Shown here piece by piece: positions 1 through 10,536 of a DNA stretch of 64,000 nucleotides. The notes under the pieces were generated by a model. The model was not told the origin of the DNA, did not search any database, and was given only the letters and a program-made list of their open reading frames with translations. This DNA comes from Vreelandella titanicae BH1 (GTDB lineage Bacteria > Pseudomonadota > Gammaproteobacteria > Pseudomonadales > Halomonadaceae). Every line of letters starts with the position of its first letter. Within the stretch, counting starts at the first letter, position 1. Position numbers and translations under genes: made by a program. The stretch is taken from NCBI RefSeq assembly GCF_000336575.1, contig NZ_AOPO01000002.1, positions 6-64,005 of the forward strand, read 5' to 3'.

Positions 1-42
1 GCTTTTTTTGTGGCTGCTAAAACGCAATGGGAAAACAGTGGA

Positions 43-615
43 TTAGTCTAGGTAATCAAATACTTTTACGATTCGTTGTACACCGCCAACTGAGGAAGCG
101 GCATTGACGATACGGTCAGCCTCTTCCCGGGTCACGCGGCCCATCAGATATACGCTGGCATTTTCGGTGGTGACTTTGATTTTTGAAGAATCGATGCGGT
201 CGTTGGTTGCCAGGTGGCTGACGACATTCGTGGTGAGCCATGTGTCGGTCAGGCGCTGGCTGGCCGGTAGGCGAGCGGCGATGGTGAGTTCGTTGTGGAC
301 GTCAGTAACACCGCGTAGGTTGCTGGTAACCTCACCCGCCATATCGCGAAGCTCTTCACTGGGTACTTGGCCCACCAGGAGCACAACGCCGTTATAACTG
401 TGGGCACGAATGCGGGCATCGCCTAACCGGGCGTCAGCACGCTTTAATGCGTCATCAACTTCACGCTCAATGGTGGTATCGATGGCTTCAACATCGTCGC
501 TACGCTGAGCATAGTTGGACTGATTGGAGGCTGAGTTGTTAGCGCAGCCGGTAATGAAGAGTGCCGCGCAAAGCGCAACGGCCATGAAGCCGCGGGGGGA
601 GAGGCGTTGGGTCAT
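43..615 (-). CDS. dolP: BON-domain outer-membrane lipoprotein, DolP (YraP) type
   Basis: A 190-residue predicted lipoprotein. The N-terminus has a basic start, a hydrophobic stretch and a lipobox ending in Ile-Thr-Gly-Cys, so Cys24 is the likely lipidated residue. Two BON domains follow, at roughly residues 47-115 and 125-190, the layout of E. coli DolP/YraP, which binds anionic phospholipids and supports outer-membrane integrity and BAM function. A clear AAAGGAG sits about 8 bases before the ATG. It is downstream of gmhA, yraN and lpoA on the same strand, the order seen in Pseudomonas and enterics. OsmY-like BON proteins are an alternative, but those are soluble and lack a lipobox. Confidence 0.9.
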   Translation of the reverse strand: MTQRLSPRGFMAVALCAALFITGCANNSASNQSNYAQRSDDVEAIDTTIEREVDDALKRADARLGDARIRAHSYNGVVLLVGQVPSEELRDMAGEVTSNLRGVTDVHNELTIAARLPASQRLTDTWLTTNVVSHLATNDRIDSSKIKVTTENASVYLMGRVTREEADRIVNAASSVGGVQRIVKVFDYLD

Positions 616-679
616 CGTATGACTCCTTTGATGCTAGCAGTTAAAGACATCGTGGTTGTTAACACAGTACAAATGGCGA

Positions 680-1356
<677 letters not shown>

Positions 1357-1360
<4 letters not shown>

Positions 1361-1728
1361 AAGGCATCAAAGGCAGCTTTTACCCAGTGAAACTCCAGGT
1401 TGGGCGGCTTACCCGTTATGGCCAGGATATCAAAGCGGCAGGGTGAAGAAAGCCCGCCGCGGGCGATATAAAGCCGTGCTGCACGCACCAGGCGCTGTTG
1501 CTTCTGATAAGTGACGGTTTCCAGCGGGTGGCCGTAGCGCGTCGTGGTGCGGTGTTTGACTTCAACAAAGACGAGAATATCGCCATCGCGCATTACCAAG
1601 TCAAGCTCACCCCCTTTCACGTAATGATTCTGCGTGACAAGGGTGAGCCCCTGTTGGCGCAGCCATTGAGCGGCAAGCTGCTCAATGGCTGCGCCGCGGG
1701 CACGGGCAGTGTGGGCGTTAGTCGTCAC
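1357..1728 (-). CDS. yraN: YraN family (UPF0102) endonuclease-like protein
   Basis: A 123-residue protein of the UPF0102/YraN family, which has a PD-(D/E)XK nuclease-like fold. The conserved core is visible at residues 40-60: Gly-Gly-Glu-Leu-Asp-Leu followed by Phe-Val-Glu-Val-Lys-His-Arg, giving the Asp...Glu-X-Lys arrangement of that superfamily. The cellular role is poorly established; links to DNA repair or recombination come from the fold. Its start overlaps the end of lpoA by 11 bases, so the two are probably translationally coupled, and lpoA-yraN-gmhA-dolP is the usual gammaproteobacterial order. Confidence 0.88.
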
Positions 1729-3226
1729 TTTCGACCAGGTTAGGAATTAAAATAGGTGATGGAACGCCATTCTGGAATTTAGCCCAGGGCAGCTCGCGGT
1801 AGATGCGGCCATCGTCGCTTAAGTAGAGAGTGCCGGTGCTGCCATGAAGGCCGTTCAGCTCGCCAAGGTTGGACAAGCGGATAGCCAGCTCGTATGCATC
1901 AACGCCCATTGCCATCAGGCGGAACATGGAAGCGTCTGATTCATCCCGCAGGCTTTGGTAGGTAGATGCAAAGGGCAGAGCCTCTTCGCCACCAACGGCG
2001 GCGTCGGGGATTTGCCAGGGGATATCAACGAACATGACATCGTTTAGATCTTGATCGAGGCGAGTCTGCAGGCGTCCTTCATGCAAGTGTGAGGTGGCAT
2101 AGATTGGCAGGTTGGGAGCGTAGTAGTAATCCATAGTCGGCGGTACCTGGCGCGCATACTCGGGCAGTGCGAGCAGGAATAGGGCGTCAATATTGCCTAG
2201 GCGCGCGCGATCACCGCTAACACTGAGCGCGGTTTGTACGGCATTGGAGACCGAGCTATCCGGGTTATAGCGCACGGCGTTGGTGATTTCGCCACCCTGG
2301 CTATGCCACTCATTCCAGAAGGCTTCGCCTACGCGTCGGCCCCAGCCGTTATCCGGAACCATCATGGACATTTGGCGGTGCCCGTCCTGCCAGGCGCGGC
2401 GGGCAACTTGGCGTGCTTCGTCTTCAGCTGAAAGGCCGTACTGGAAGAGTCGCTGGGCTTGATTGTTATCACCGCTACCATAGTTGAGTGCCAGTGTAGG
2501 GAGCGGCACGCTATCGCGCTGTTCTAGCTGGGTAACTCGATCCTTATCCAGCGGGCCAATAATTAACTGCGCATTCATTTGTTGGGCGCGGTCATAGAGC
2601 TCATCCATCGAGTAGCGCGAGGTGTCCAGGAAGCTTAGCTCGACGTTGCTGCCCTTGGCGTCATGGTGCTGCCGCATAGCCGAAGCGATAGTATTGGCGA
2701 CGCTGCTAAGCGGGCCTGATTCGGGCAGTGCTACCACGATGCGGCGTATTTCCTGACCCTCAAGCTCTGGCAGCGCAACGCTCACTGCGCCGCTGGGCTG
2801 ATCAAGCGCCTCACGGGCCCAGCGCTGGCGTTCTTCAAGCCGCTCCTGCTGGTTAGCCTGCATCGGCAGCTCGTCGCCGAGTACCTGAGTGGCGCGCAGC
2901 ACGGCACGGGGTTCATTCAACGCGCGGGCAAGCTCGGAAAATAGCAGTGCCCAGCGTACCCGGTCGGGTTCTGAGAGCAAGCTTTCATCAATCCCATCGG
3001 CGGTTTCGAAGGCTCTGTCGCGCTCACCTTGACGGGCCAGAATATTAGCCGCTTCCAGGCGTGTTTTTGCGGCTTGCTCTGGCGCTTGCTGTTCCGCTTG
3101 GCTGAGTAGCTGGCCAGGGTTTTCATCGGGCACTCGATCTACCACGCTAGGCGATTGCATCGCACAGCCAGCAACGAGAAATGCCACAAGGGCAGCGGCG
3201 AGTAAGCCACGTAATGACTGTTTCAT
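1718..3226 (-). CDS. lpoA: Penicillin-binding protein activator LpoA
   Basis: A 502-residue outer-membrane lipoprotein. The N-terminus has a signal with Leu-Val-Ala-Gly-Cys as lipobox. Residues from about 30 to 150 look helical and TPR-like; the remainder has the two-lobed periplasmic-binding-protein-like fold of the LppC/LpoA family. LpoA reaches through the wall to activate PBP1a. The protein is shorter than E. coli LpoA (about 680 residues), mainly in the N-terminal half. The start was placed at the ATG that follows AAGGAAGG, which puts the signal peptide directly at the N-terminus; an ATG seven codons upstream is possible. It is divergent from rsmI. Confidence 0.9.
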   Translation of the reverse strand: MKQSLRGLLAAALVAFLVAGCAMQSPSVVDRVPDENPGQLLSQAEQQAPEQAAKTRLEAANILARQGERDRAFETADGIDESLLSEPDRVRWALLFSELARALNEPRAVLRATQVLGDELPMQANQQERLEERQRWAREALDQPSGAVSVALPELEGQEIRRIVVALPESGPLSSVANTIASAMRQHHDAKGSNVELSFLDTSRYSMDELYDRAQQMNAQLIIGPLDKDRVTQLEQRDSVPLPTLALNYGSGDNNQAQRLFQYGLSAEDEARQVARRAWQDGHRQMSMMVPDNGWGRRVGEAFWNEWHSQGGEITNAVRYNPDSSVSNAVQTALSVSGDRARLGNIDALFLLALPEYARQVPPTMDYYYAPNLPIYATSHLHEGRLQTRLDQDLNDVMFVDIPWQIPDAAVGGEEALPFASTYQSLRDESDASMFRLMAMGVDAYELAIRLSNLGELNGLHGSTGTLYLSDDGRIYRELPWAKFQNGVPSPILIPNLVESDD

Positions 3227-3272
3227 GTATCCTTCCTTAGTTTCCATTTGCGCTGTCGCTGCTTGTCAGCGA

Positions 3273-3301
3273 TTGACCAAGCCACTGCACAAGCATAGCG
3301 C
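3273..3301 (+). promoter_or_regulatory. Possible promoter for rsmI
   Basis: TTGACC (3273-3278) lies 17 bases before TAGCGC (3296-3301) in the gap between divergent lpoA and rsmI. The -35 is good and the -10 is poor, so this is a tentative assignment. It would give a leader of about 30 bases. Confidence 0.3.
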
Positions 3302-3339
3302 ACCAGCAGGGCAAGCCATCAACGAATTGAGAGTCAACA

Positions 3340-4197
3340 ATGACAGACGATAATCCGGGCACATTGTACGTGGTTGCCACGCCAATTGGGAATTTGGATG
3401 ACTTAACCGCGCGTGCCGCTCGGGTGTTGGGCCAAGTGACACGAATTGCCGCTGAAGATACTCGCCATAGTGGCCGCCTGTTGGCGCACTTGGGGCTAAA
3501 CAAGCCCATGCTCTCTTTACATGAGCACAACGAGGCGCGCCGGGTAGAGGCTTTGGATAGTTATCTCGCCGCAGGTGAAGATATCGCCCTGATCAGTGAC
3601 GCCGGCACACCGTTGATTAGCGATCCCGGCTTTGTGCTGGTACGTGAACTGAGGGCGCGCAATCGCCATATTGTGCCTATCCCCGGCCCCTGTGCGCTGA
3701 TTACTGCGCTGTCAGGGGCAGGCCTGCCAACAGACCGCTTTGTGTTTGCCGGTTTTCTGCCTGCCAAGCCAGGCGCACGACGCCAAGCATTGGAGAGTTG
3801 GAAAACCCGCGAAGAGACGCTGGTGTTTTATGAATCTCCCCACCGTATCGTGCATACCCTTGAAGCGTTACAGGCGCAAATGGCGGATCGCGATGTGGTA
3901 TTGGCGCGTGAACTCACTAAAACCTTCGAAACGTTTTTGCACGGTACGCCTGCATCGTTACTGGAGCAATTGACTGTCGACCCTAATCAAGCCCGCGGCG
4001 AATTCGTGGTGATTGTTGCCGGGGCTCCGCCGGTTGAGCAGAGTGAACATCAGGATATATCAGCGGACGCCTTGCTGGAGGCACTGCTGGCAGAGGGGGT
4101 TGGAGTGAAACAGGGCGCTGCAATTGCCGCGCGAATGCTTGGTGGTCGTAAGCAAGTCTGGTACGCGCGTTTGCAAGCAATCAAAGGTGAGCATTGA
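3340..4197 (+). CDS. rsmI: 16S rRNA (cytidine(1402)-2'-O)-methyltransferase
   Basis: A 285-residue tetrapyrrole-methylase-fold enzyme that uses S-adenosylmethionine to 2'-O-methylate C1402 in the ribosomal decoding centre. Family motifs are Ala-Thr-Pro-Ile-Gly-Asn-Leu near residue 13, Ala-Glu-Asp-Thr-Arg near 39, Ser-Asp-Ala-Gly-Thr-Pro-Leu-Ile-Ser-Asp-Pro-Gly near 86 and Pro-Gly-Pro-Cys near 116. Its partner for N4 methylation of the same nucleotide is RsmH, encoded just beyond rnpB, so both modifiers of C1402 flank the RNase P RNA gene. Length matches E. coli RsmI (286). Confidence 0.95.
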   Translation: MTDDNPGTLYVVATPIGNLDDLTARAARVLGQVTRIAAEDTRHSGRLLAHLGLNKPMLSLHEHNEARRVEALDSYLAAGEDIALISDAGTPLISDPGFVLVRELRARNRHIVPIPGPCALITALSGAGLPTDRFVFAGFLPAKPGARRQALESWKTREETLVFYESPHRIVHTLEALQAQMADRDVVLARELTKTFETFLHGTPASLLEQLTVDPNQARGEFVVIVAGAPPVEQSEHQDISADALLEALLAEGVGVKQGAAIAARMLGGRKQVWYARLQAIKGEH

Positions 4198-4229
4198 GGC
4201 AAGTCGAGGGCGCTGGTATGCTTGCCGCC

Positions 4230-4587
<358 letters not shown>

Positions 4588-4655
4588 ACTTACGTACCAG
4601 AGCGTGTCCGCACGCTCTTTATTACGCTGTCACTATCATTTTGTGTGAGAAAAAC

Positions 4656-5612
4656 ATGCCTTCTCCTGACGCTGAACAGGTTGCTAACTGCTTTCGCCAT
4701 ACCAGCGTTCTACTGGAAGGTGCTGTCGATGCTCTGGTGCACGATGCGCGAGGCGTCTATTTAGATGGCACCTTTGGGAGGGGCGGTCACTCACGCTTGA
4801 TCCTTGATCGTCTGGATGCTCAGGGCCAGCTGCTTGCGATGGATCGCGATCCACAAGCGATTGCCGCGGCCGCTGACATAGACGATCCACGCTTTCAGAT
4901 TGCCCAGCGAGAATTTGCTCAGCTCGCCGAGTTTGCCCGTGAACAGGGCGTATTTGGCAAGCTTTCCGGTGTGTTACTCGATGTTGGCGTGTCGTCGCCT
5001 CAACTAGATGACCCCGAGCGCGGCTTCAGCTTTATGCGCGATGGCCCGCTAGATATGCGTATGGATCCTACCCAAGGGCAAAGTGTGGCTGATTTCCTGG
5101 CCCGGGCCAGTGAAGCAGACATTGCCTACGTGTTTAAAACCTACGGCGAAGAGCGCTATGCCAAACGTTTGGCCCGCGCTGTGGTCACTCGCCGGGTCGA
5201 GAAGCCGTTTACCCACACGGTGGATTTGGCCGAGGTATTAAAAGTAGCCCACCCCGCCTGGGAAAAGGGACGCCATCCTGCCACCAAAGCGTTTCAAGGG
5301 CTGCGTATTTTCGTCAACGGCGAGCTGGAGCAGTTAGACAGTGCTTTAGACGCCGCGCTAGAGGCGCTGGCACCTGGTGGTCACTTAGTGGTTATCAGCT
5401 TTCACTCGTTGGAAGATCGTCGCGTGAAGCGCTTTATTCGCCACCATGTCCGCGGCGATACCGACTTGCCGCGAGGGGTGCCGATTCGCGATGATCAAAT
5501 GAATCGGCGTCTTGAAGCGCTAGGCAAAGGTGTGCGGCCAAGCGAGGAGGAAGTGGATGCCAATCCCCGCGCACGTAGTGCCGTCATGCGGGCTGCACGC
5601 AAACGGATGTAA
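4656..5612 (+). CDS. rsmH: 16S rRNA (cytosine(1402)-N4)-methyltransferase
   Basis: A 318-residue SAM-dependent methyltransferase (MraW) that N4-methylates C1402 of 16S rRNA. It opens the dcw cluster. Motifs include the SAM-binding [10 protein letters not shown] near residue 36, [10 protein letters not shown] near 108 and Phe-His-Ser-Leu-Glu-Asp-Arg near 249. The frame stays open upstream to 4479, but that stretch is the 3' half of rnpB, so the start was set at the ATG giving the family's usual length (E. coli 313). The expected upstream neighbour mraZ is missing. Confidence 0.95.
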   Translation: MPSPDAEQVANCFRHTSVLLEGAVDALVHDARGVYLDGTFGRGGHSRLILDRLDAQGQLLAMDRDPQAIAAAADIDDPRFQIAQREFAQLAEFAREQGVFGKLSGVLLDVGVSSPQLDDPERGFSFMRDGPLDMRMDPTQGQSVADFLARASEADIAYVFKTYGEERYAKRLARAVVTRRVEKPFTHTVDLAEVLKVAHPAWEKGRHPATKAFQGLRIFVNGELEQLDSALDAALEALAPGGHLVVISFHSLEDRRVKRFIRHHVRGDTDLPRGVPIRDDQMNRRLEALGKGVRPSEEEVDANPRARSAVMRAARKRM

Positions 5613-5620
5613 ATGTCATC

Positions 5621-5956
5621 ATGAGCATGGATCGGATTGAGCAGTGGGCAACCACGCTACGCACCGAATGGCCTTTCAGGCTGCGTTTACGCGCCTGGCC
5701 GGTAGCTATTACGCTACTCTTTCTACTCTGCATGGCCTCCGGGCTGGGCGTGGTTGTCACTACCCATATGACGCGGGTTCAATTTGCTCAGCTGCAACAG
5801 CTGGAGCAAGAAGAGAACCAGCTGCAAACGGAGTGGGGACAACTGCTGCTCGAGGAGGGCGCATGGTCGACACCTGCCCGTATTGAACAAATTGCCACTG
5901 ATCGCCTGGGTATGCGAATCCCCGATGTCCATGATGTTGAGGTGATTCGACCATGA
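5621..5956 (+). CDS. ftsL: Cell division protein FtsL
   Basis: A 111-residue bitopic division protein. A cytoplasmic N-terminus of about 25 residues precedes one transmembrane helix (about 27-47) and a heptad-like, Gln/Leu/Glu-rich periplasmic coiled coil (about 52-80), ending in the conserved region with Ala-Thr-Asp-Arg-Leu-Gly-Met. FtsL forms the FtsQLB complex that activates FtsWI. It begins 8 bases after rsmH and overlaps ftsI by 4 bases. A second ATG two codons in is an alternative start. Sequence conservation in this family is low, so position in the cluster adds much of the support. Confidence 0.92.
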   Translation: MSMDRIEQWATTLRTEWPFRLRLRAWPVAITLLFLLCMASGLGVVVTTHMTRVQFAQLQQLEQEENQLQTEWGQLLLEEGAWSTPARIEQIATDRLGMRIPDVHDVEVIRP

Positions 5957-7659
5957 GAAGCGAACGTCGAGGCGGTACCTCGCGTCAGGCGCCGATTGCC
6001 CCTCCGCTCGGCAGCGGGCGGTTCATGTTTATTCTGCTTGCGATTGGCTTGGCATCGGCTATTTTGATTGGTCGGATTACCTTGCTGCAGGTCATTGACC
6101 GTCCCTTTCTGCAAAGCCAGGGCGACGCGCGTACTCTTCGTCACGAAACTATCCCCGCCCACCGCGGCATGATTACAGACCGCAATGGCGAACCGTTGGC
6201 GATTTCCACTCCAGTGGTCACCCTCTGGGCCAATCCGCAAGAACTGCCCGACGATGCTATACAGCGTGTAATGCTGGCCCAGGCGCTGGGTATGACGCTG
6301 GGTGACTTTGAGGCGCGGGTAGCGCGCTTCAGCGAGCATGAGTTCATGTATTTACGTCGTCAGATGACCCCCGCGGCGGCCCAGCAGATTCTAAACCTGC
6401 GCACGCCCGGCGTTTACCCGCAGCGTGAATATAAACGCTACTATCCCGCTGGCGAGGTCGCCGCCCAACTGCTGGGAGTAACCAACGTTGACGATGTCGG
6501 TCAGGAAGGCCTGGAGCTTGCTTATCAGCCTTACCTGGCGGGGCGACCTGGTCAGCGGCGGGTCATTAAAGATCGCCGCGGGCGCCTGGTGCGTGAGCTG
6601 GGCGTTATTGACGAAGCCCAGCCGGGGGGCGAACTGACCCTCTCTATTGATCAACGCATTCAATATATGGCTTACCGGGAGCTGCGCGCCGCGGTGGTTG
6701 AGAATGAGGCCGATGGCGGCGTGCTGGTGATGATGGATGCCCGTACGGGAGAGGTGTTGGCTATGGCTAACTTGCCCTCCTACAACCCTAACAACCGAGC
6801 GGGGCTTGATCCGCGTGGGTTACGTAACCAGGCGTTGGTCGATGTATTTGAGCCCGGTTCGGTGATGAAGCCGCTGGCCATGGCTGCCGTGTTAGAGAGT
6901 GGCGTGGTGGACCGCGACGCTGTGGTCGATACCTCGCCCGGTTGGATGCGATTGGATCAGTTCACCATTCGCGATTTCCGTAATTATGGCGAACTGGATT
7001 TGGCTGGCATTCTGGAACACTCTTCGAATGTGGGGATGTCCCGACTAGCGCTGCGGTTGAGCGATACGGCGATTTGGGAAAAGTATAACCAGTTAGGGCT
7101 GGGGCAGGCACCCGGAACCGGTTTTCCTGGCGAGTCCACTGGCAGCTTACCGGCGCCGGTTCGCTGGTCGCGCAGCGAGCGGGCGACGCTCTCCTACGGT
7201 TACGGCCTATCCGTGTCAGCGGTGCAGTTGGCGAGTGCTTACACGGCGCTAGCCAATGATGGCGTGCGTTTGCCGCCTTCGCTGTTACGCCTTTCTGAGC
7301 CACCCCAAGGCATCCCCGCGATAGAGCCCACGGTTGCCAATGACCTGTTGCGAATACTGGAAACTTCCGTTGCGGCCTATACCGGCGGGCGGCGAGCTCG
7401 TGTCGAGGGTTATCGTGTTGGCGGAAAAACGGGCACGGTGCGCAAAATAGGCCAGCAGGGCTATACCACCGATGCCTACCGCAGCGTTTTTGCCGGTATT
7501 GCGCCTATTTCCGACCCGCGTATTGTCACAGTGGTAATGATTGATCACCCCAAAGCAGGCGAATTTTATGGCGGCGCTGTTGCCGCACCGGTTTTTTCCA
7601 GCGTGACGGGGAATGCTTTACGCTTGCTGGACGTCCCGCCGGATCACGAGGCGGAGTAG
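5953..7659 (+). CDS. ftsI: Peptidoglycan transpeptidase FtsI (PBP3)
   Basis: A 568-residue class B penicillin-binding protein that cross-links septal peptidoglycan. One N-terminal transmembrane helix lies around residues 23-43. A dimerisation/pedestal domain follows, then the transpeptidase domain with the three active-site motifs: Ser303-Val-Met-Lys306, Ser-Ser-Asn near 357, and Lys-Thr-Gly near 492. It overlaps ftsL by four bases (ATGA) and is followed 17 bases on by murE, with AAGGAG before murE. Length agrees with the family (E. coli 588). It is the catalytic partner of FtsW, encoded further along. Confidence 0.97.
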   Translation: MRSERRGGTSRQAPIAPPLGSGRFMFILLAIGLASAILIGRITLLQVIDRPFLQSQGDARTLRHETIPAHRGMITDRNGEPLAISTPVVTLWANPQELPDDAIQRVMLAQALGMTLGDFEARVARFSEHEFMYLRRQMTPAAAQQILNLRTPGVYPQREYKRYYPAGEVAAQLLGVTNVDDVGQEGLELAYQPYLAGRPGQRRVIKDRRGRLVRELGVIDEAQPGGELTLSIDQRIQYMAYRELRAAVVENEADGGVLVMMDARTGEVLAMANLPSYNPNNRAGLDPRGLRNQALVDVFEPGSVMKPLAMAAVLESGVVDRDAVVDTSPGWMRLDQFTIRDFRNYGELDLAGILEHSSNVGMSRLALRLSDTAIWEKYNQLGLGQAPGTGFPGESTGSLPAPVRWSRSERATLSYGYGLSVSAVQLASAYTALANDGVRLPPSLLRLSEPPQGIPAIEPTVANDLLRILETSVAAYTGGRRARVEGYRVGGKTGTVRKIGQQGYTTDAYRSVFAGIAPISDPRIVTVVMIDHPKAGEFYGGAVAAPVFSSVTGNALRLLDVPPDHEAE

Positions 7660-7676
7660 TTTTTTAAGGAGATGGC

Positions 7677-9170
7677 ATGACGCTGAGTCCAGGCGAAATA
7701 TTAACGGCGCTCGCGAAAGTATGGCCCAAGTCACCACTGCCCGCTGACCTGCCCAAGCTGCCGGATCAGGTGCGCATTGAAATGAACTCGCGCAAGCTTG
7801 CCAAGGGCGACATTTTTGTGGCCGTGCCTGGTAGCCAGCGTGACGGACGCGATTTCATCGAGCAAGCCCTTGAGGCTGGGGCTTCGCTTGTTTTAGCGCA
7901 GGGGTCTCACGGCGATGTACAGCTTGAGGGGCGGGTGTTGAAGCTACCGCATTTGTCGTCGCGCTTAGGCGAGCTAGGTAGGGCACTGTACCAGGTGCCT
8001 AGTGATCTGGAAGTCATTGCGGTGACCGGTACCAATGGTAAAAGCTCTGTTACTCACTATATTGCTGCCCTCAGCGAAGCGTTGGGAACACCTGCGGGTC
8101 TTGTCGGCACCTTAGGCGTGGGGCGTCCTGGCGAACTGAGCGATAGTGGCTTAACCACGCCTGGCCCCTTGGCGCTGCAGGCGACGCTGGGTGAATTGGC
8201 CCAACAGGGGGTGAAGCGCGTTGCCCTCGAAGCCTCTTCCCACGCTCTGGATCAGTACCGGTTGGAAGCGGTCAACGTTAGTGTAGGGGTGTTTACCAAT
8301 CTGACCCGCGACCATTTAGATTATCACGGCAGCATGGCGGCCTATGCGGCCTCGAAAGCCAAGCTGTTTCGCCGTTCTGAGCTTAGCTTGGCGGTGGTGA
8401 ATGGTGATGACCCTTTGGCGCGCTTAATGCTGGCTGGTTCTAGTAGCCGCGTACGTGTGCTGGCCACTGGGCAAGACGAGGCCGTTACGCTGCGGGTGCT
8501 GGACTGGCAGGCGTTCGAGCAGGGGCAGCAGGCAATGATTGCGACCCCCGATGGCGAGAAAATGCTGCGCTTAACGTTAATGGGGCGCTTTAATTTAGAT
8601 AACGTCCTGCTAGCGATGGCTGTGCTGTATGGGTTAGGTGAATCCCTCGATGCGCTGTTTGATGCAGCGACAACACTTTCTCCGGTGCCGGGGCGTATGG
8701 AGCGCTATGGCGATGTGGACGCCCCCAGTGTGGTCGTGGACTATGCCCACACACCGGATGCCCTACAGAGTGCCCTTCAGGCGCTACGTGCTCACTTGGG
8801 GGACGCGGGTAAATTGTGGTGTGTGTTTGGCTGCGGCGGGGAGCGTGATACGGGTAAGCGAGCCGAGATGGCCCGGGTCGCCGAGCAGTTGGCAGATCGC
8901 ATCGTTGTCACTGACGATAATCCGCGGAATGAATCCGCCGCGCAAATCCGTGAGCAGATTCTGACCGGGTTCTCAACCGCTGTGCAGCCGATTGAAATTG
9001 CTGAGCGTCGCGAGGCCGTAGTAGCGGCTATTCAACAAGCTGGCGCCCAGGATGTGGTGCTGATCGCCGGGAAAGGGCATGAGGCGTATCAGGAGATACA
9101 GGGGGTGCGCCATCCTTACGCCGATAGCGAAGAGATTCAACGCGCTTTTGCTCAGCGGAGAGCGCAGTAA
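7677..9170 (+). CDS. murE: UDP-MurNAc-tripeptide synthetase (meso-DAP adding)
   Basis: A 497-residue Mur ligase that adds meso-diaminopimelate to UDP-MurNAc-L-Ala-D-Glu. The three-domain layout is clear: an N-terminal UMP-binding domain, the central ATPase with Thr-Gly-Thr-Asn-Gly-Lys-Ser near residue 117, and the C-terminal domain with Asp-Asn-Pro-Arg near 417. The Asp-Asn-Pro-Arg motif is the known signature for meso-DAP rather than lysine specificity, as expected in a Gram-negative wall. AAGGAG precedes the ATG. Its last base is the first base of the murF start codon, so the two are coupled. Confidence 0.96.
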   Translation: MTLSPGEILTALAKVWPKSPLPADLPKLPDQVRIEMNSRKLAKGDIFVAVPGSQRDGRDFIEQALEAGASLVLAQGSHGDVQLEGRVLKLPHLSSRLGELGRALYQVPSDLEVIAVTGTNGKSSVTHYIAALSEALGTPAGLVGTLGVGRPGELSDSGLTTPGPLALQATLGELAQQGVKRVALEASSHALDQYRLEAVNVSVGVFTNLTRDHLDYHGSMAAYAASKAKLFRRSELSLAVVNGDDPLARLMLAGSSSRVRVLATGQDEAVTLRVLDWQAFEQGQQAMIATPDGEKMLRLTLMGRFNLDNVLLAMAVLYGLGESLDALFDAATTLSPVPGRMERYGDVDAPSVVVDYAHTPDALQSALQALRAHLGDAGKLWCVFGCGGERDTGKRAEMARVAEQLADRIVVTDDNPRNESAAQIREQILTGFSTAVQPIEIAERREAVVAAIQQAGAQDVVLIAGKGHEAYQEIQGVRHPYADSEEIQRAFAQRRAQ

Positions 9171-10522
9171 TGCATTGGGCTCTTGGTCAAGTGGCCGCCG
9201 CGCTCGGCATCGAAGCGCCATCAGGCAGCGCACAGTTAATCATTCACTCGGTTGTTACCGATAGCCGTAAAATTGAGCCTGGCTGCCTGTTTGTCGCGTT
9301 AAAAGGCGTCAATTTTGATGGCCACGATTTTGTCGAGCGTGCCCATGCGCTCGGCGCGGCAGCGGCGTTGGTCGACGCACCTGTTGCTAGCGACTTACCC
9401 CAATTGGTGTGTCCCGATACGCGCTTAGCCCTGGGATTGCTAGCCGGTGCACATCGGCGCGCATGGCACGGGCCCTTGGTAGCGGTCACCGGCAATAGTG
9501 GTAAAACCACGGTTAAGGAGATGTGCGCGGCACTGCTGAGGCCTTTGGGCGAGGTGTTAGCGACCGAGGGGAATCTGAACAATGATTTCGGTGCGCCGCT
9601 GACCTTATTGCGATTGCGTCAACAGCACAAAGTCGCCGTGATAGAGTTAGGCGCTAATCATCTGGGTGAAATCGCCTGGACGGCGCCGCTGGCACAGCCC
9701 GATATTGCGATTATCACCAATGTCACCGGCGCCCATGTGGGTGAGTTTGGCGGCATGGGGCAGATCGCCCAGGCGAAAAGTGAACTGCTCGCCGGGCTAA
9801 GCGAGCAGGGTACGGCCATATTGAACCGCGATGATCGCTACTACTCCTTTTGGGCTTCGCGTGCGGCCCCAAGGCGAGTGGTTAGCTTTGGCTTTCATCC
9901 CCAGGCAGATGTCAGCGCCTCAGCGCTTTCCTGTGATCCTCAAGGGCGGTATGCTTTCACGCTACTGCAGCATGGTCAGGCGCTGGGCCAAGTGCGTTTA
10001 CCGCTACTTGGCAAGCATAATGTCAGCAATGCCTTAGCTGCGGCTGCCGCGGCATTAGCGCTGGGCGTGCCGCCAGAGCAGATCATTACGCGCGTGGGTG
10101 CATTGCAAGCGCTAGCGGGTAGACTAACCGTAGTGCCCGGTTTGCGGGGGGGCAAGCTACTGGATGATACTTACAATGCCAACCCCGGGGCGGTCAAAGC
10201 CGCTCTGGATACGCTGGCAAGTTTCCCGGCTCCACGCTGGTGTGCATTGGGCGTAATGGGCGAGCTGGGAGACGAGTCGGCAGCGCTGCATGCGGACATT
10301 GGCCGTTACGCTGCAGAGCTTGGCATTGATCAGCTGTTGACGCTGGGCGACGCGGCACGCGCTGCCAGCGAGGCCTTTGGTCGTGGGCTGCATTTTAACG
10401 ATCACGAGGCGCTAACGCGTCATGTCACTAATACTTTGCCGCCGGACACCACCTTGCTGGTGAAAGGGTCGCGCAGTGCGGGCATGGAACATGTCATTAA
10501 TGCACTGCGTTCGGATAAATAA
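9170..10522 (+). CDS. murF: UDP-MurNAc-tripeptide:D-Ala-D-Ala ligase
   Basis: A 450-residue Mur ligase that adds D-Ala-D-Ala to complete the UDP-MurNAc-pentapeptide. The ATP-binding loop Thr-Gly-Asn-Ser-Gly-Lys-Thr-Thr is near residue 107, followed by the conserved Asn-Leu-Asn-Asn-Asp-Phe-Gly stretch near 136 and Asp-Asp-Thr-Tyr-Asn-Ala-Asn-Pro near 330, a MurF signature. Length matches E. coli MurF (452). The start ATG shares a base with the murE stop. DdlB, which makes its D-Ala-D-Ala substrate, lies further along the same cluster. Confidence 0.96.
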   Translation: MHWALGQVAAALGIEAPSGSAQLIIHSVVTDSRKIEPGCLFVALKGVNFDGHDFVERAHALGAAAALVDAPVASDLPQLVCPDTRLALGLLAGAHRRAWHGPLVAVTGNSGKTTVKEMCAALLRPLGEVLATEGNLNNDFGAPLTLLRLRQQHKVAVIELGANHLGEIAWTAPLAQPDIAIITNVTGAHVGEFGGMGQIAQAKSELLAGLSEQGTAILNRDDRYYSFWASRAAPRRVVSFGFHPQADVSASALSCDPQGRYAFTLLQHGQALGQVRLPLLGKHNVSNALAAAAAALALGVPPEQIITRVGALQALAGRLTVVPGLRGGKLLDDTYNANPGAVKAALDTLASFPAPRWCALGVMGELGDESAALHADIGRYAAELGIDQLLTLGDAARAASEAFGRGLHFNDHEALTRHVTNTLPPDTTLLVKGSRSAGMEHVINALRSDK

Positions 10523-10536
10523 GGTAAACGCCGTTC